Source: Hamadaea sp. (GTDB taxonomy: Bacteria > Actinomycetota > Actinomycetes > Mycobacteriales > Micromonosporaceae). From it: a stretch of DNA of 64,000 nucleotides. The stretch covers positions 1-64,000 of the forward strand of contig NZ_JABFVK010000038.1 of NCBI RefSeq assembly GCF_013362815.1. Reading direction: 5' to 3'. How positions within the stretch are numbered: the first letter of the stretch is position 1; the number at the start of each line of letters is the position of its first letter. The notes beneath the pieces were generated by a model. That model searched no databases. It had not been told where the DNA came from and saw nothing but the letters and a program-made list of their open reading frames with translations. The translations under genes were made by a program, and so were the position numbers. Below are positions 25,904-35,059 of the stretch, in pieces.

Positions 25904-26607
25904 GAGGCGCTCCCTGAGTCGTGCACGATCCGGCCGTCGCGCAGCTCGACCCGGCGGGGCAGCTGCTCGGCGATCTGCTGGTCGTGCGTGATGACGATGA
26001 CGGTCGTGCCCGCGGCGTGCAGATCGGTGAGCAGCCCGAGCACGGTCGTGCCGGACGTGCTGTCGAGGTTGCCGGTCGGCTCGTCGGCCAGCAGCAGCAC
26101 CGGCTCGCCCACGATGGCCCGCGCGATCGCGACCCGCTGCCGCTCACCGCCCGAGAGTTGGTGCGGCAGGTGGTCCAGCCGATGCCCCAGACCCACGCTG
26201 TGCAGCGCCGCCTCGGCCCGGGTCCGCCGAGCTCGCTGCCCGACCCCGGCATAAAGCAGACCGTCGGCCACGTTGTCCCGCACTGGTACGCCGGAAGCCA
26301 AGTGGAACTGCTGGAACACGAAGCCGATGGTGTCGGCCCGGAGCCGGGACAGCGCCTTGTCGGGCAGTACGCCGACCTCCCGCCCGTCGATGCGGACGCT
26401 GCCGCTGGACGGCCGGTCCAGAGTGCCGAGCAGGTTGAGCATGGTGGACTTGCCGGAGCCGCTACGCCCGACGATGCCCACCAGCTCGCCTCGGCCGATG
26501 GTCAGGTCGACGCCGTCGAGCGCGGTGACCCCGCCCGGATAGACCTTCGACACGTTGTGCAGTTCCACAGCTTTCACCTTGCCGGTGACCGGCCTGGGGA
26601 CGGTCAC
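25900..26607 (-). CDS. MacB-type ABC transporter ATP-binding protein
   Basis: A 235-residue ATPase with Walker [16 protein letters not shown] near residue 45, signature [15 protein letters not shown] near 147 and Walker [13 protein letters not shown] near 170. [15 protein letters not shown] is typical of the LolD/MacB class. GTG 26607 is chosen because it forms a GTGA overlap with the adaptor stop; a longer frame exists but runs inside the adaptor gene. It couples to the permease at 25903. Confidence 0.9.
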   Translation of the reverse strand: MTVPRPVTGKVKAVELHNVSKVYPGGVTALDGVDLTIGRGELVGIVGRSGSGKSTMLNLLGTLDRPSSGSVRIDGREVGVLPDKALSRLRADTIGFVFQQFHLASGVPVRDNVADGLLYAGVGQRARRTRAEAALHSVGLGHRLDHLPHQLSGGERQRVAIARAIVGEPVLLLADEPTGNLDSTSGTTVLGLLTDLHAAGTTVIVITHDQQIAEQLPRRVELRDGRIVHDSGSAS

Positions 26608-27632
26608 GCGGGCACCCGCACGGTCAGGCCTTCGGCTATGCCGCTGCCGGACACCTCGACCCGGCCGCCCGCGAACAGCCCCACCTGCACGGCGACCACA
26701 GTGGACTTTCCGCCGTCCACGACTTCGAGACCGTAGCCGCCTTCCGCCAGGGCCAGCAGCGCTGCGATCGGGACTGTCAGTACGTCGGCGCGCTCCTGCA
26801 CGGCGTGCCGGACGGTCACCGTCCCCCGATCGGCCGCCTTCTGCGCCGCCAGGCTGATGAGAATGCGTACTTGGGGCCCGGCTTGGCCTTCGGCGGTTGT
26901 CGCCTCCCCCACCGAGTCGACCTGTCCGTCCACTGTGGTGCCATCGGGAAGGGCGATGGTGACCTTGGCCGCGCGTACGGCCCAACCGGCGCCGGCGGTC
27001 GGGGCGGTGATCGAGACCATCTTCGTCGTTCCGGTCACCGACAACACGTCGGCCGGACTCGCCGCACCCAACCGCACCAGTTGCTGCGCCACGCGTACGG
27101 CGGACCGGGCGTAGACGATCTGACCGGCCGCGACGACCCCGGTCTCCGGCAGGCCCAGCTCGGCCTGCCAGCGCTTGACCGCAACCGTGGTGGACGCCGA
27201 GAACTCCGGGTCGGCAGCGAACCCGGAATAACCGAGCGCTTTCAGGTTGGCCTCGAACTGGGCGACGTCGGCGCCCTTGAGACCGGCTTGGAGGTCCCGA
27301 TACATCGGCAGCTGGCCGTAGAGCAGCACGACTGGCTTGTCGTCCACCCGGAGCAACGTCTGGCCCCGGGCGACCCTCGTTCCCGGCGCGGCCAGCCAGG
27401 TCACCGTCCCCGCTGCCGTCGCGGCGAGCGGTTCGGCCGCGCCGAAGCCCAGTTCGCCGTCCATCGTCACCCAGTTGACCAGGGTCTCCCGCTTGATCTG
27501 CGCCGTCTCGGCCCGCTCCGGTACGCTCGCCGCCGGGTCGGGCGCACCGCCGCCGAAGCCGACCGAGGCCCAGGCGGCCGCCCCCGCCACGAGGGCGACG
27601 GCGACGGCCACGGCGATGGAGCGCCGCCTCAT
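26604..27632 (-). CDS. membrane-fusion adaptor with peptidoglycan-binding domain
   Basis: A 342-residue protein: one N-terminal membrane anchor or signal ([19 protein letters not shown]), a biotinyl/lipoyl-like hairpin ([25 protein letters not shown] near 78), and a PG_binding_1-like segment ([18 protein letters not shown] and [17 protein letters not shown] near 130). C-terminal beta domains follow ([25 protein letters not shown]). This is the Gram-positive MacA-like adaptor that links the ABC permease to the cell wall. ATG 27632 overlaps the lipoprotein stop by 4 bp. Confidence 0.85.
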   Translation of the reverse strand: MRRRSIAVAVAVALVAGAAAWASVGFGGGAPDPAASVPERAETAQIKRETLVNWVTMDGELGFGAAEPLAATAAGTVTWLAAPGTRVARGQTLLRVDDKPVVLLYGQLPMYRDLQAGLKGADVAQFEANLKALGYSGFAADPEFSASTTVAVKRWQAELGLPETGVVAAGQIVYARSAVRVAQQLVRLGAASPADVLSVTGTTKMVSITAPTAGAGWAVRAAKVTIALPDGTTVDGQVDSVGEATTAEGQAGPQVRILISLAAQKAADRGTVTVRHAVQERADVLTVPIAALLALAEGGYGLEVVDGGKSTVVAVQVGLFAGGRVEVSGSGIAEGLTVRVPA

Positions 27633-28177
27633 CCTTGGGCCTTGCTGGGGTCGATCCGCACTCCCCCGTTGATGATCGGCGAGCAGATCACCTGAGCGCG
27701 GAGGTCGGCCTCGGATCCGGTTGCCTGATAGCCACTGTTGTCGGGGTAGTACCCGTCGGGACCCGGGTCGGGGAACTCCGGCACTCCGTTGTCCCGCATG
27801 CACTTGGCGTACTTGCGCGCGTTCTCGATCTCCTCGGCGGTCAGGGCCGGCTTCTCGATCAGCTCGGTCGGCACCGGCGGGAGCAGTCCGCCGCATTTCT
27901 GCTGCGCCGCCCGGAACTTCGGATCCGCCTTGAGCTTCCGGGCGTCGCCTTCGAAGGTGAAATGACCCTTGGCGTCCGGATCGGTGACCTTGAGGCCCTC
28001 GCCCCGCAGGCAGGTCACGTAGGTGCGCACGGCTTCCACATATGCCCCGATGACATCGGAGGTGGGGGCGATGGTCGGCGTACCGCCCGCACTCGCCACC
28101 TTCGGATCTTCCTTCGCGCCGCACCCGGCCAGTGCGGCAGCCAGCAGAGCCACCGCGACGATTCGTGTGATCTTCAC
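27629..28177 (-). CDS. lipoprotein with paired CMR-x-x-G motifs
   Basis: A 182-residue secreted lipoprotein: signal [20 protein letters not shown] with lipobox LAGC, mature Cys about residue 19. Two similar Cys motifs, [15 protein letters not shown] near 55 and [16 protein letters not shown] near 117, plus single Cys near 92 and 162, could form two disulfides. I do not recognise a function. As first gene of the adaptor/ATPase/permease operon it may capture cargo or sense it for the divergent two-component system. GTG start with TAGCGT 8 bases upstream. Confidence 0.78.
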   Translation of the reverse strand: MKITRIVAVALLAAALAGCGAKEDPKVASAGGTPTIAPTSDVIGAYVEAVRTYVTCLRGEGLKVTDPDAKGHFTFEGDARKLKADPKFRAAQQKCGGLLPPVPTELIEKPALTAEEIENARKYAKCMRDNGVPEFPDPGPDGYYPDNSGYQATGSEADLRAQVICSPIINGGVRIDPSKAQG

Positions 28178-28185
28178 GGCGACGG

Positions 28186-28191
28186 ACGCTA
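28186..28191 (-). promoter_or_regulatory. -10 hexamer of the lipoprotein-exporter operon
   Basis: Minus-strand TAGCGT lies 8 bases before GTG 28177, with no Shine-Dalgarno sequence between them. It drives the operon away from the response-regulator promoter at 28302. Confidence 0.45.
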
Positions 28192-28301
28192 GGGCGGCGG
28201 TCGTGAAGAACTGATGAAGAACCTGTGCGGGCGGCGTGGAGCGCTGTTAGCGCAGCTGGCGGGCCTACTCCGGGCTCTGGCGGCCGCACGCCGGGCGCGC
28301 A

Positions 28302-28307
28302 TAAGGT
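28302..28307 (+). promoter_or_regulatory. -10 hexamer of the response regulator, leaderless spacing
   Basis: TAAGGT lies 7 bases before ATG 28315 and supports that start against the longer open frame from 28225. Confidence 0.5.
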
Positions 28308-28314
28308 GGCCGCC

Positions 28315-29067
28315 ATGGGTGCGCGCGTACTGGTGGCGGAGGACGACCGCAAGCAGGCCGACCTGCTACGGGTCTACCTCGAACGGGAGGGGCACAGCGT
28401 GCTCGTGGTCGGCGACGGGCGGTCGGCGCTCGACCGCAGCCGTGCGTACCGGCCGGATCTGGTGGTGCTCGACGTGATGATGCCCGTCGTCGACGGGCTC
28501 GACGTCTGCCGCATCCTGCGAGCCGAGTCCGACGTCGCGATCCTGCTGCTCACTGCCCGCAGCGCCGAAGACGACCTGCTGCTCGGCCTCGACATCGGGG
28601 CCGACGACTACATGACCAAACCGTTCAGCCCCCGGGAGCTGACCGCCCGCGTACGCGCGCTGCTGCGCCGGTCGGGCCGGATCTCCTCGCCGGAGGTGGA
28701 GGTGCTGACGGTCGGTGAGCTGACCGTCGACCCCGGCCGGTTCGAGGTACGCGTCGGCGACCGCCCGGTAGTGCTGACCGCCAAGGAGTTCGGAATCTTG
28801 CAGGTGCTGGCGGCCGAGCCGGGCCGGGTCTTCACCCGGGCGCAGATCATCGACCGGGCGTTTGGCTTCGACCACTTCGTCGAGGAGCGGACGGTCGACG
28901 CGCACGTGATGAACCTGCGCCGCAAGATCGAGGATGACCCGGCCGCACCTCGGTACGTCCAGACGGTCTACGGCCGGGGCTACCGGCTCTCTTCATCGTC
29001 GGGCGCGGGCTCGCCTTCGGACGCGGGCTCGCCTTCGGACGCGGGCTCGCCGGGGGCCACGGCGTGA
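28315..29067 (+). CDS. OmpR/PhoB-type response regulator
   Basis: A 250-residue regulator. The receiver domain has VAEDD near residue 7, phosphoacceptor Asp in LVVLDVMMPVVDG near 51 and Lys in YMTKPFSPRE near 101. A winged helix (about 125-222) ends with VQTVYGRGYRL. The last 25 residues are an unusual Ser/Asp/Gly/Pro repeat (GSPSDAGSPSDAGSP). It is coupled to the kinase by a GTGA overlap and divergent from the MacAB-like operon, its most likely target. Confidence 0.93.
   Translation: MGARVLVAEDDRKQADLLRVYLEREGHSVLVVGDGRSALDRSRAYRPDLVVLDVMMPVVDGLDVCRILRAESDVAILLLTARSAEDDLLLGLDIGADDYMTKPFSPRELTARVRALLRRSGRISSPEVEVLTVGELTVDPGRFEVRVGDRPVVLTAKEFGILQVLAAEPGRVFTRAQIIDRAFGFDHFVEERTVDAHVMNLRRKIEDDPAAPRYVQTVYGRGYRLSSSSGAGSPSDAGSPSDAGSPGATA
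29005..29051 (+). repeat. 18-bp tandem repeat in the regulator tail
   Basis: GCGGGCTCGCCTTCGGAC occurs at 29005 and 29023, with a partial third copy from 29041. It encodes AGSPSD repeats at the C-terminus; units are multiples of three, so copy changes keep the frame and the overlap with the kinase start. Confidence 0.9.
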
Positions 29068-30707
29068 GTTTCCGGCTTCGGGTCCTGCTGCTGACGCTGG
29101 TGCTGGTGGCCACCTCGTCGGCAGCCACCGCCTGGCTCACCCTGCAGCAGGCCAACCGCGCCTTGACCAGCTACGTCGCGGCGAGCCATCGCGACGTCGA
29201 GGACGCCGTGGCGGCGTTGTCCGCCTATGGGCGTACGCACCAAGCCTGGACCGGTGTCGCCGAACCGGTTCGGGACCTCGCCGGGCGGCTCAACCAGCGG
29301 ATTCGGGTCGTGGACGACACTGGTGCGGTGCTCGCCGACTCCGACGTGCTCGCCGGCCGGGCCGCCCGTCCGACCGTCGGTGCGCCGTCGCTGGTGGACG
29401 CTCGGCCGACGCTGAACTTTCCGCCCGGCAGCACTGCGTACTCCCGATTCCAGTTCACCGCCGCCGTGGCGGATTCCTTCTGGCGGGGCAGAATCCTGGC
29501 GGCTTGCGCGGCCGAATCCGGGCTCGGCGTACGCGTCGTCGAGACCAGGTACAAGCCGCAGATCTTCGAGATCGTCGGCGGCACCGAGACGATCCGCACC
29601 GCGTGCAGCCGCCGGTCGAAGGAGGCCCACCGGCCGCCCGGCCTGGTCGACCAGCGCGGCAAGTCGTGTCTGAACACCGAGGACGCAACCACCTGCCTCA
29701 GCGAGCTGCTCAACCAGGACCTCGTGACGCTGTTGCCGCATCCGGTCCAGGTTTACCTGGGCGCTCTAGACGAGGTGCCCGCCGAGGGAGTGCCCGCTCG
29801 CGCCATCGCGCTCGCGGCGACCGCAGTGGTGCTGGTCACCGCGGTATGCGCCGTCCTGCTGAGCCGCCGGGTCCTGCGACCGATCGGCGCGCTCACTGCG
29901 GCCTCCCGAGAGCTGGCCGCAGCGGGTGCGTTTCGCGAGTTGGCCGCGGCAGGCCGGCCCGACCCCGTCCCGGTCACCGGCCACGACGAGCTGGCGGAGC
30001 TGGCCCGGGCGTTCAACCGGATGGCCGGATCCCTGGCGGCCAGTGAGGAACAGCAGCGACGGCTGATCGCCGACGTCGCCCACGAGCTGCGTACGCCGTT
30101 GGCGAACCTCCGCGGTTATCTGGAGGCGCTCTCGGACGGCGTTCTGCGACCGAGTCCCGAACTGTTCGCCTCGTTACACGAGGAGGCTCTGCTTCAGCAG
30201 CGCATCGTCGACGACCTGCAGGACTTGGCGCTGGCCGAAGCCGGCGTGCTCGCATACCACCGGAGCCGGGTGGATCTCGCAGAACTGGCGGAGACTGTGC
30301 GTACGGCGCATTCGGCCGTCGCGGAGGCCGCCGGTCTCGCCCTCGATCTCCGGCACCATGCCGAGGTCACGATCGACGCCGACTCGGATCGGCTCCGGCA
30401 GGTCCTCGGCAACCTGATCCGCAACGCGATCGCCGCCACCGCTTCGGGTGGCCGGATCACGCTGACGATCTCCGCCGACTCTGCGACCGCCTACCTGGAG
30501 GTACGCGACACCGGGCGCGGCATCGCACCGGCCGATCTGACGCACGTCTTCGACCGGCTGTGGCGGGGCGACCCCGCCCGGGGACGGGGTGGCACCGGGC
30601 TCGGGCTGGCCATCGCCCGGCAGATCGTGAGCGACCACGGCGGCCGCATCGACGTCGTCAGCACCGTCGGCGTGGGGACTGCCTTCACCGTCTCGCTCCC
30701 CCGCTAG
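29064..30707 (+). CDS. sensor histidine kinase, HAMP/HisKA type
   Basis: A 547-residue membrane kinase. Helix 1 (about 5-25), an extracytoplasmic domain of about 220 residues, helix 2 (about 248-270), and HAMP (RRVLRPIGALTAASRELAA) come first. The HisKA box is LIADVAHELRTPLANLRGYLEAL near 335 with the phosphoacceptor His. The ATPase has N box NLIRNAIAAT, G1 DTGRGIAP and G2 GTGLGLAIARQI. The outer domain has three Cys (CAAESGLG, TACSRR, SCLNTEDATTCLS) that could form disulfides. It partners the upstream regulator. Confidence 0.92.
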   Translation: MSFRLRVLLLTLVLVATSSAATAWLTLQQANRALTSYVAASHRDVEDAVAALSAYGRTHQAWTGVAEPVRDLAGRLNQRIRVVDDTGAVLADSDVLAGRAARPTVGAPSLVDARPTLNFPPGSTAYSRFQFTAAVADSFWRGRILAACAAESGLGVRVVETRYKPQIFEIVGGTETIRTACSRRSKEAHRPPGLVDQRGKSCLNTEDATTCLSELLNQDLVTLLPHPVQVYLGALDEVPAEGVPARAIALAATAVVLVTAVCAVLLSRRVLRPIGALTAASRELAAAGAFRELAAAGRPDPVPVTGHDELAELARAFNRMAGSLAASEEQQRRLIADVAHELRTPLANLRGYLEALSDGVLRPSPELFASLHEEALLQQRIVDDLQDLALAEAGVLAYHRSRVDLAELAETVRTAHSAVAEAAGLALDLRHHAEVTIDADSDRLRQVLGNLIRNAIAATASGGRITLTISADSATAYLEVRDTGRGIAPADLTHVFDRLWRGDPARGRGGTGLGLAIARQIVSDHGGRIDVVSTVGVGTAFTVSLPR

Positions 30708-30723
30708 CTCGCGCCTTCTTCCC

Positions 30724-30786
30724 CGCTGGATCAGGGTTCTCGGTCGAATCTTGGCGCAGGATTCGACCGAGAACCCTGATCCAGCG
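30724..30786. terminator. perfect 26-bp hairpin (GATCAGGG family)
   Basis: Arms 30724-30749 and 30761-30786 match exactly around an 11-base loop, the longest perfect stem in the window. It lies between the kinase stop and the S51 gene and probably ends the two-component transcript. The inner GGTCGAAT recurs in the imperfect hairpin at 38727. Confidence 0.78.
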
Positions 30787-30805
30787 CCAAGGATGAAAGA
30801 CGAAG

Positions 30806-30811
30806 TACGCT
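30806..30811 (+). promoter_or_regulatory. -10 hexamer, leaderless spacing
   Basis: TACGCT lies 7 bases before ATG 30819 and decides that start over GTG 30813. Confidence 0.5.
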
Positions 30812-30818
30812 GGTGCGC

Positions 30819-31520
30819 ATGGCAGGACCCATCGCCCTGGTCGGCTCCGGCGAGTACACCGACGCCATGTTCGACGTCGACAAGCACCTGCTCGACGACC
30901 GTCCCCGGCGATATGTCCAGATCCCGACGGCGGCCGCGCCGGAGGGCGACGGCAGCCTCAATCGCTGGATCGCCTTGGGCCGCAAGCACGCCGAGAAACT
31001 CGACGCCGAACCGGTTCCGCTCGTCGTGCGTACGCGCGAAGACGCGGAAGATCCGGCGTTCGTCGAGCAGCTGACGGCCGAGACACCCGGCCTGATCTAC
31101 TTCTCCGGCGGCAATCCGCTCTACGTCACCGAGACGTTCCGCGACACCAAGCTGTGGGCGGCGATCGTCCAGCTGTGGGAGAGCGGCACCGCGCTGGCCG
31201 GGTGCAGCGCCGGGGCGATGGCGTTCGGCGGCTGGGTACCGGACATCCGGCATCCCACCAAGGCCGGCGCGCCCGGTCTGGGCCTCGTGCCAGGACTGCG
31301 AGTGCTGCCGCACTTCGACAAGTTCCTCGGCCGGATGCCGGATCTGATGCTGCGCCCGTTGCTGCGTCCCCGTGAAGGCATGCGGATCGTCGGCATCGAC
31401 GAGGACACCGCGCTCGTCGGTGACGGCCATGACTGGACCGTCTGGGGGCGGTCGCAGGTCTGGCTGCTGGACGGCGGACATCGCCAGGGCATTCCGTCGG
31501 GGACTGCTGTCACGCTCTGA
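30819..31520 (+). CDS. peptidase S51 / cyanophycinase-like protein
   Basis: A 233-residue enzyme of the class I glutamine-amidotransferase-like fold. LIYFSGGNPLYVTET near residue 88 and ALAGCSAGAMAFGG near 125, with the nucleophile Ser in the elbow GCSAGAM, match peptidase E and cyanophycinase. VDKHLLDDRPRRYVQIPTAAAPEGD is the usual N-terminal strand. It probably cleaves an Asp- or isoAsp-containing dipeptide. Single gene between a hairpin and the CvnD-like gene. Confidence 0.85.
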   Translation: MAGPIALVGSGEYTDAMFDVDKHLLDDRPRRYVQIPTAAAPEGDGSLNRWIALGRKHAEKLDAEPVPLVVRTREDAEDPAFVEQLTAETPGLIYFSGGNPLYVTETFRDTKLWAAIVQLWESGTALAGCSAGAMAFGGWVPDIRHPTKAGAPGLGLVPGLRVLPHFDKFLGRMPDLMLRPLLRPREGMRIVGIDEDTALVGDGHDWTVWGRSQVWLLDGGHRQGIPSGTAVTL

Positions 31521-31713
31521 CCGCATCCGCTGCGCGCCAGTGAGACGCGCGCGGTGAGACGCGGGCCGGCGCGAACCGCCGAACACACCGCCGCGCAGAA
31601 ACCGGACAACCTATCTCGCCGTCGGCCAGACGGCCTGGTAGGGTCGGTCCACAACAGACTCACGTATCTCGAATCGTTGTGAGAATCGCGGACACACCTA
31701 CCGCCTTCGCGCG

Positions 31714-31728
31714 GCGGGACTGTCCCGC
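31714..31728. promoter_or_regulatory. palindromic operator candidate
   Basis: GCGGGAC-T-GTCCCGC has exact 7-bp arms and ends 5 bases before the TAATAT hexamer. It therefore covers the -35 to spacer region of the CvnD-like gene promoter. Confidence 0.45.
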
Positions 31729-31733
31729 GGGAG

Positions 31734-31739
31734 TAATAT
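31734..31739 (+). promoter_or_regulatory. -10 hexamer of the CvnD-like gene
   Basis: TAATAT, an AT-rich island in GC-rich DNA, is 37 bases before ATG 31777. GGTGGTGAT just before the ATG is the likely ribosome-binding site. Confidence 0.5.
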
Positions 31740-31776
31740 CACCGCGTCCTCACGTACCCATACCCGGTGGTGATCC

Positions 31777-32358
31777 ATGGTCTCCGGACTTCGCGAAGAC
31801 GGCAGCCCCGCGTACGCCGTGCCGACCTCCCTCAAGGTCGTCGTCGCGGGCGGCCTCGGCGCCGGAAAGTCCACCTTGGTCGGATCGGTCAGCGAGATCA
31901 CGCCGCTGCACACCGAAGAGGTCTACACCACCAAGGATCCGCGCTCCGGCGTACGCCGCTCCAGCACGGTGACGATGGACTTCGGCTGGCTCACCTTCGA
32001 CGAGGATCTCGTCCTCTACCTGTTCAGCGCACCGGGCCAGGAGGGCCTGTGGCCGCTGTGGGACGAGGTGGCACTGGGCGCGCTCGGGGCCATCGTGCTC
32101 GCCGACACCGATCGGTTGCATGAGTGCTTCGCCGCCATCGACTACTTCGAGCAACGGGGTACGCCGTTCCTGATCGCGGTGAACCCGTTCTTCGGCCGCC
32201 AGCTGTTCGACCTGCAGACCGTGCGGGCGGCGCTGGCGCTGCGGCCGGGCGTACCGGTCGTCCAGTGTGACGTCCGCGACCCGCGCGCCGGACGCGAGCT
32301 GCTCGTGACCCTGATCGAGCACGTACGCACCCACACGCTGGCCCAGGCCGCCGTCTAA
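31777..32358 (+). CDS. CvnD-like small GTP/ATP-binding protein
   Basis: A 193-residue protein similar to the Ras-like GTPase of actinomycete conservons (CvnD). P-loop [13 protein letters not shown] is near residue 25, the switch I region has [20 protein letters not shown], and switch II reads [13 protein letters not shown] in place of DxxG. AVNPFFG sits where NKxD is expected, so guanine specificity is relaxed, as in other CvnD proteins. Normal conservons also encode a sensor kinase, a Roadblock protein and a DUF742 protein; none is next to this gene, so it is an orphan. Confidence 0.83.
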   Translation: MVSGLREDGSPAYAVPTSLKVVVAGGLGAGKSTLVGSVSEITPLHTEEVYTTKDPRSGVRRSSTVTMDFGWLTFDEDLVLYLFSAPGQEGLWPLWDEVALGALGAIVLADTDRLHECFAAIDYFEQRGTPFLIAVNPFFGRQLFDLQTVRAALALRPGVPVVQCDVRDPRAGRELLVTLIEHVRTHTLAQAAV

Positions 32359-32385
32359 CCGGGCGAAACCCCCCGGAACCAGGGG

Positions 32386-32391
32386 TAGGCT
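32386..32391 (+). promoter_or_regulatory. -10 hexamer of lpd, leaderless spacing
   Basis: TAGGCT lies 7 bases before the lpd ATG, with no Shine-Dalgarno sequence. Confidence 0.5.
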
Positions 32392-32398
32392 CACGATC

Positions 32399-33784
<1,386 letters not shown>

Positions 33785-33846
33785 GTTGATCATGAACCTA
33801 CGGTTCCGCCTGTCCGGCGTGTCGCGCCCTCCGGTTCATGATCAAC
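33785..33846 (+). repeat. full copy of the 62-bp intergenic element
   Basis: It begins GTTGATCATGAACC and ends GGTTCATGATCAAC, so the ends are 14-bp inverted repeats. The core TGTCCGGCGTGTCGCG is not self-complementary, so the element has a direction. It starts on the base after the lpd stop, between convergent lpd and the aldo/keto reductase gene. Confidence 0.85.
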
Positions 33847-33869
33847 GCCGGTCAGTCAGCCCGCCGGTC

Positions 33870-34847
33870 TCACCAGCGGTCGTGCACCAGCGGCCGGATC
33901 AGCTCGTCGTAGACCTCGGTGACCTGACGCATAGCCTCCTCGCTCAGCGGCGCTAGACCGGCCGCCGAGGCGTTGGCCTCCGCCTGCTGAGGTGAGCGCG
34001 CGCCGGGGATGACGACGCTGACCCCGGGCTGGTCGATGATCCAGCGCAGGGCGAACTGCGCCATCGTCGCGCCCGGCGGCACCAGCGGACGCAGTCGGCG
34101 TACGGCTTCGAGGCCGACGTCGAAGGGCACGCCGGAGAAGGTCTCGCCCACGTCGAAGGCCTCCCCGTGCCGGTTGTAGTTCCGGTGATCGTCGGCGGCG
34201 AACGTCGTGTGCTCGTCGTACCGGCCCGACAGCAGGCCGCTGGCCAGCGGCACCCGGGCGATGATGCCGACCCCGGCCGCCTGTGCGGCGGGCAGTACGC
34301 GCTCCAGCGGCTTGAGCCGCAGCGCGTTGAGGATGATCTGCACGCTCGCCACGTTCGGCCGGGCGATCGCCGTCAACGCCTCGTCGCACGTCTCGACGCT
34401 CACCCCGTACGCCGCGATCCGCTTCTCGGCGACCATCGTGTCCAGCGCGTCGTAGACAGCGTCGGAGGAGTACACGGGGGTGGGCGGGCAGTGCAACTGG
34501 ACGAGGTCGAGCGTGTCCATCTGCAGGTTCTGCCGGGATCGGTCGTTCCAGCGCCGGAAGTTGTCCAATGTGTACGCAGACACTTCCTGTGGCACCCGCC
34601 GGCCCATCTTGGTGGCGATCGTCAGCCCGGGGCGGTCCTTGCGGAACTCGCCGACGAACTGTTCGCTGCGGCCGTCGCCATAGACGTCGGCGGTGTCGAT
34701 GAAGGTGACGCCGGCGTCCACGGCGGCCTGGAGCACGGCTTCGGCGTCGTCGGCGGCGACCTCGCCCCAGTCCGCGCCCAGCTGCCACGCGCCGAGTCCG
34801 ACCTTGCTCACGGTGCGGCCGGTGCGGCCGAGGATCGCGGTGTCCAT
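33870..34847 (-). CDS. aldo/keto reductase
   Basis: A 325-residue NADPH-dependent reductase with TIM-barrel fold. LGRTGRTVSKVGLGAWQLG opens it. The catalytic tetrad is visible: Asp and Tyr in FIDTADVYGDGRSE near 50-55, Lys in IATKMGRR near 80, His in DLVQLHCPPTP near 118. The C-terminal cofactor loop is VVIPGARSPQQAEANASAAG. It resembles general stress or aryl-aldehyde reductases of this family; substrate not assignable. TAAGGT is 6 bases upstream. Confidence 0.9.
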   Translation of the reverse strand: MDTAILGRTGRTVSKVGLGAWQLGADWGEVAADDAEAVLQAAVDAGVTFIDTADVYGDGRSEQFVGEFRKDRPGLTIATKMGRRVPQEVSAYTLDNFRRWNDRSRQNLQMDTLDLVQLHCPPTPVYSSDAVYDALDTMVAEKRIAAYGVSVETCDEALTAIARPNVASVQIILNALRLKPLERVLPAAQAAGVGIIARVPLASGLLSGRYDEHTTFAADDHRNYNRHGEAFDVGETFSGVPFDVGLEAVRRLRPLVPPGATMAQFALRWIIDQPGVSVVIPGARSPQQAEANASAAGLAPLSEEAMRQVTEVYDELIRPLVHDRW

Positions 34848-34853
34848 GCGGTC

Positions 34854-34859
34854 ACCTTA
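34854..34859 (-). promoter_or_regulatory. -10 hexamer of the aldo/keto reductase, leaderless spacing
   Basis: Minus-strand TAAGGT lies 6 bases before the ATG at 34847. Confidence 0.5.
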
Positions 34860-34888
34860 GCGGTCGGCGTACCGGGGAATCCGGGTTC

Positions 34889-34947
34889 GATCATGAACGT
34901 AGGGGCGGCGACACACCGACAGGTGGGACCATAGGTTCATGATCAAC
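34889..34947 (-). repeat. copy of the 62-bp intergenic element in a divergent promoter region
   Basis: On the minus strand it starts GTTGATCATGAACC, runs through CTGTCGGTGTGTCG and ends GTTCATGATC. Overall it is close to the copy at 33785 but inverted. Unlike the other copies it sits between two divergent genes. Confidence 0.82.
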
Positions 34948-34980
34948 GCGAACAGCTTAGTGGTGACTAGGCGGTAGGTG

Positions 34981-35017
34981 GTGGGATTGGGTAAACAGGG
35001 GGCGGGATTGGACAAAC
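34981..35017 (+). promoter_or_regulatory. two direct repeats spaced 21 bp
   Basis: GTGGGATTGGGTAAAC (34981) and GCGGGATTGGACAAAC (35002) are 13 of 16 identical, start to start 21 bases, two helical turns. A further GCGGGATT follows at 35018. They sit 43-79 bases before ATG 35060, as expected for an activator or repressor binding on one face of the helix. Confidence 0.5.
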
Positions 35018-35059
35018 GCGGGATTCCGCGTACGGATCTTGACTAGCGTCATCGACGTT

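Noticed and set aside
33785-33846. CRISPR or integron array made from the 62-bp repeats
   Set aside because: Copies are single and kilobases apart, without spacers, cas genes or integrase.
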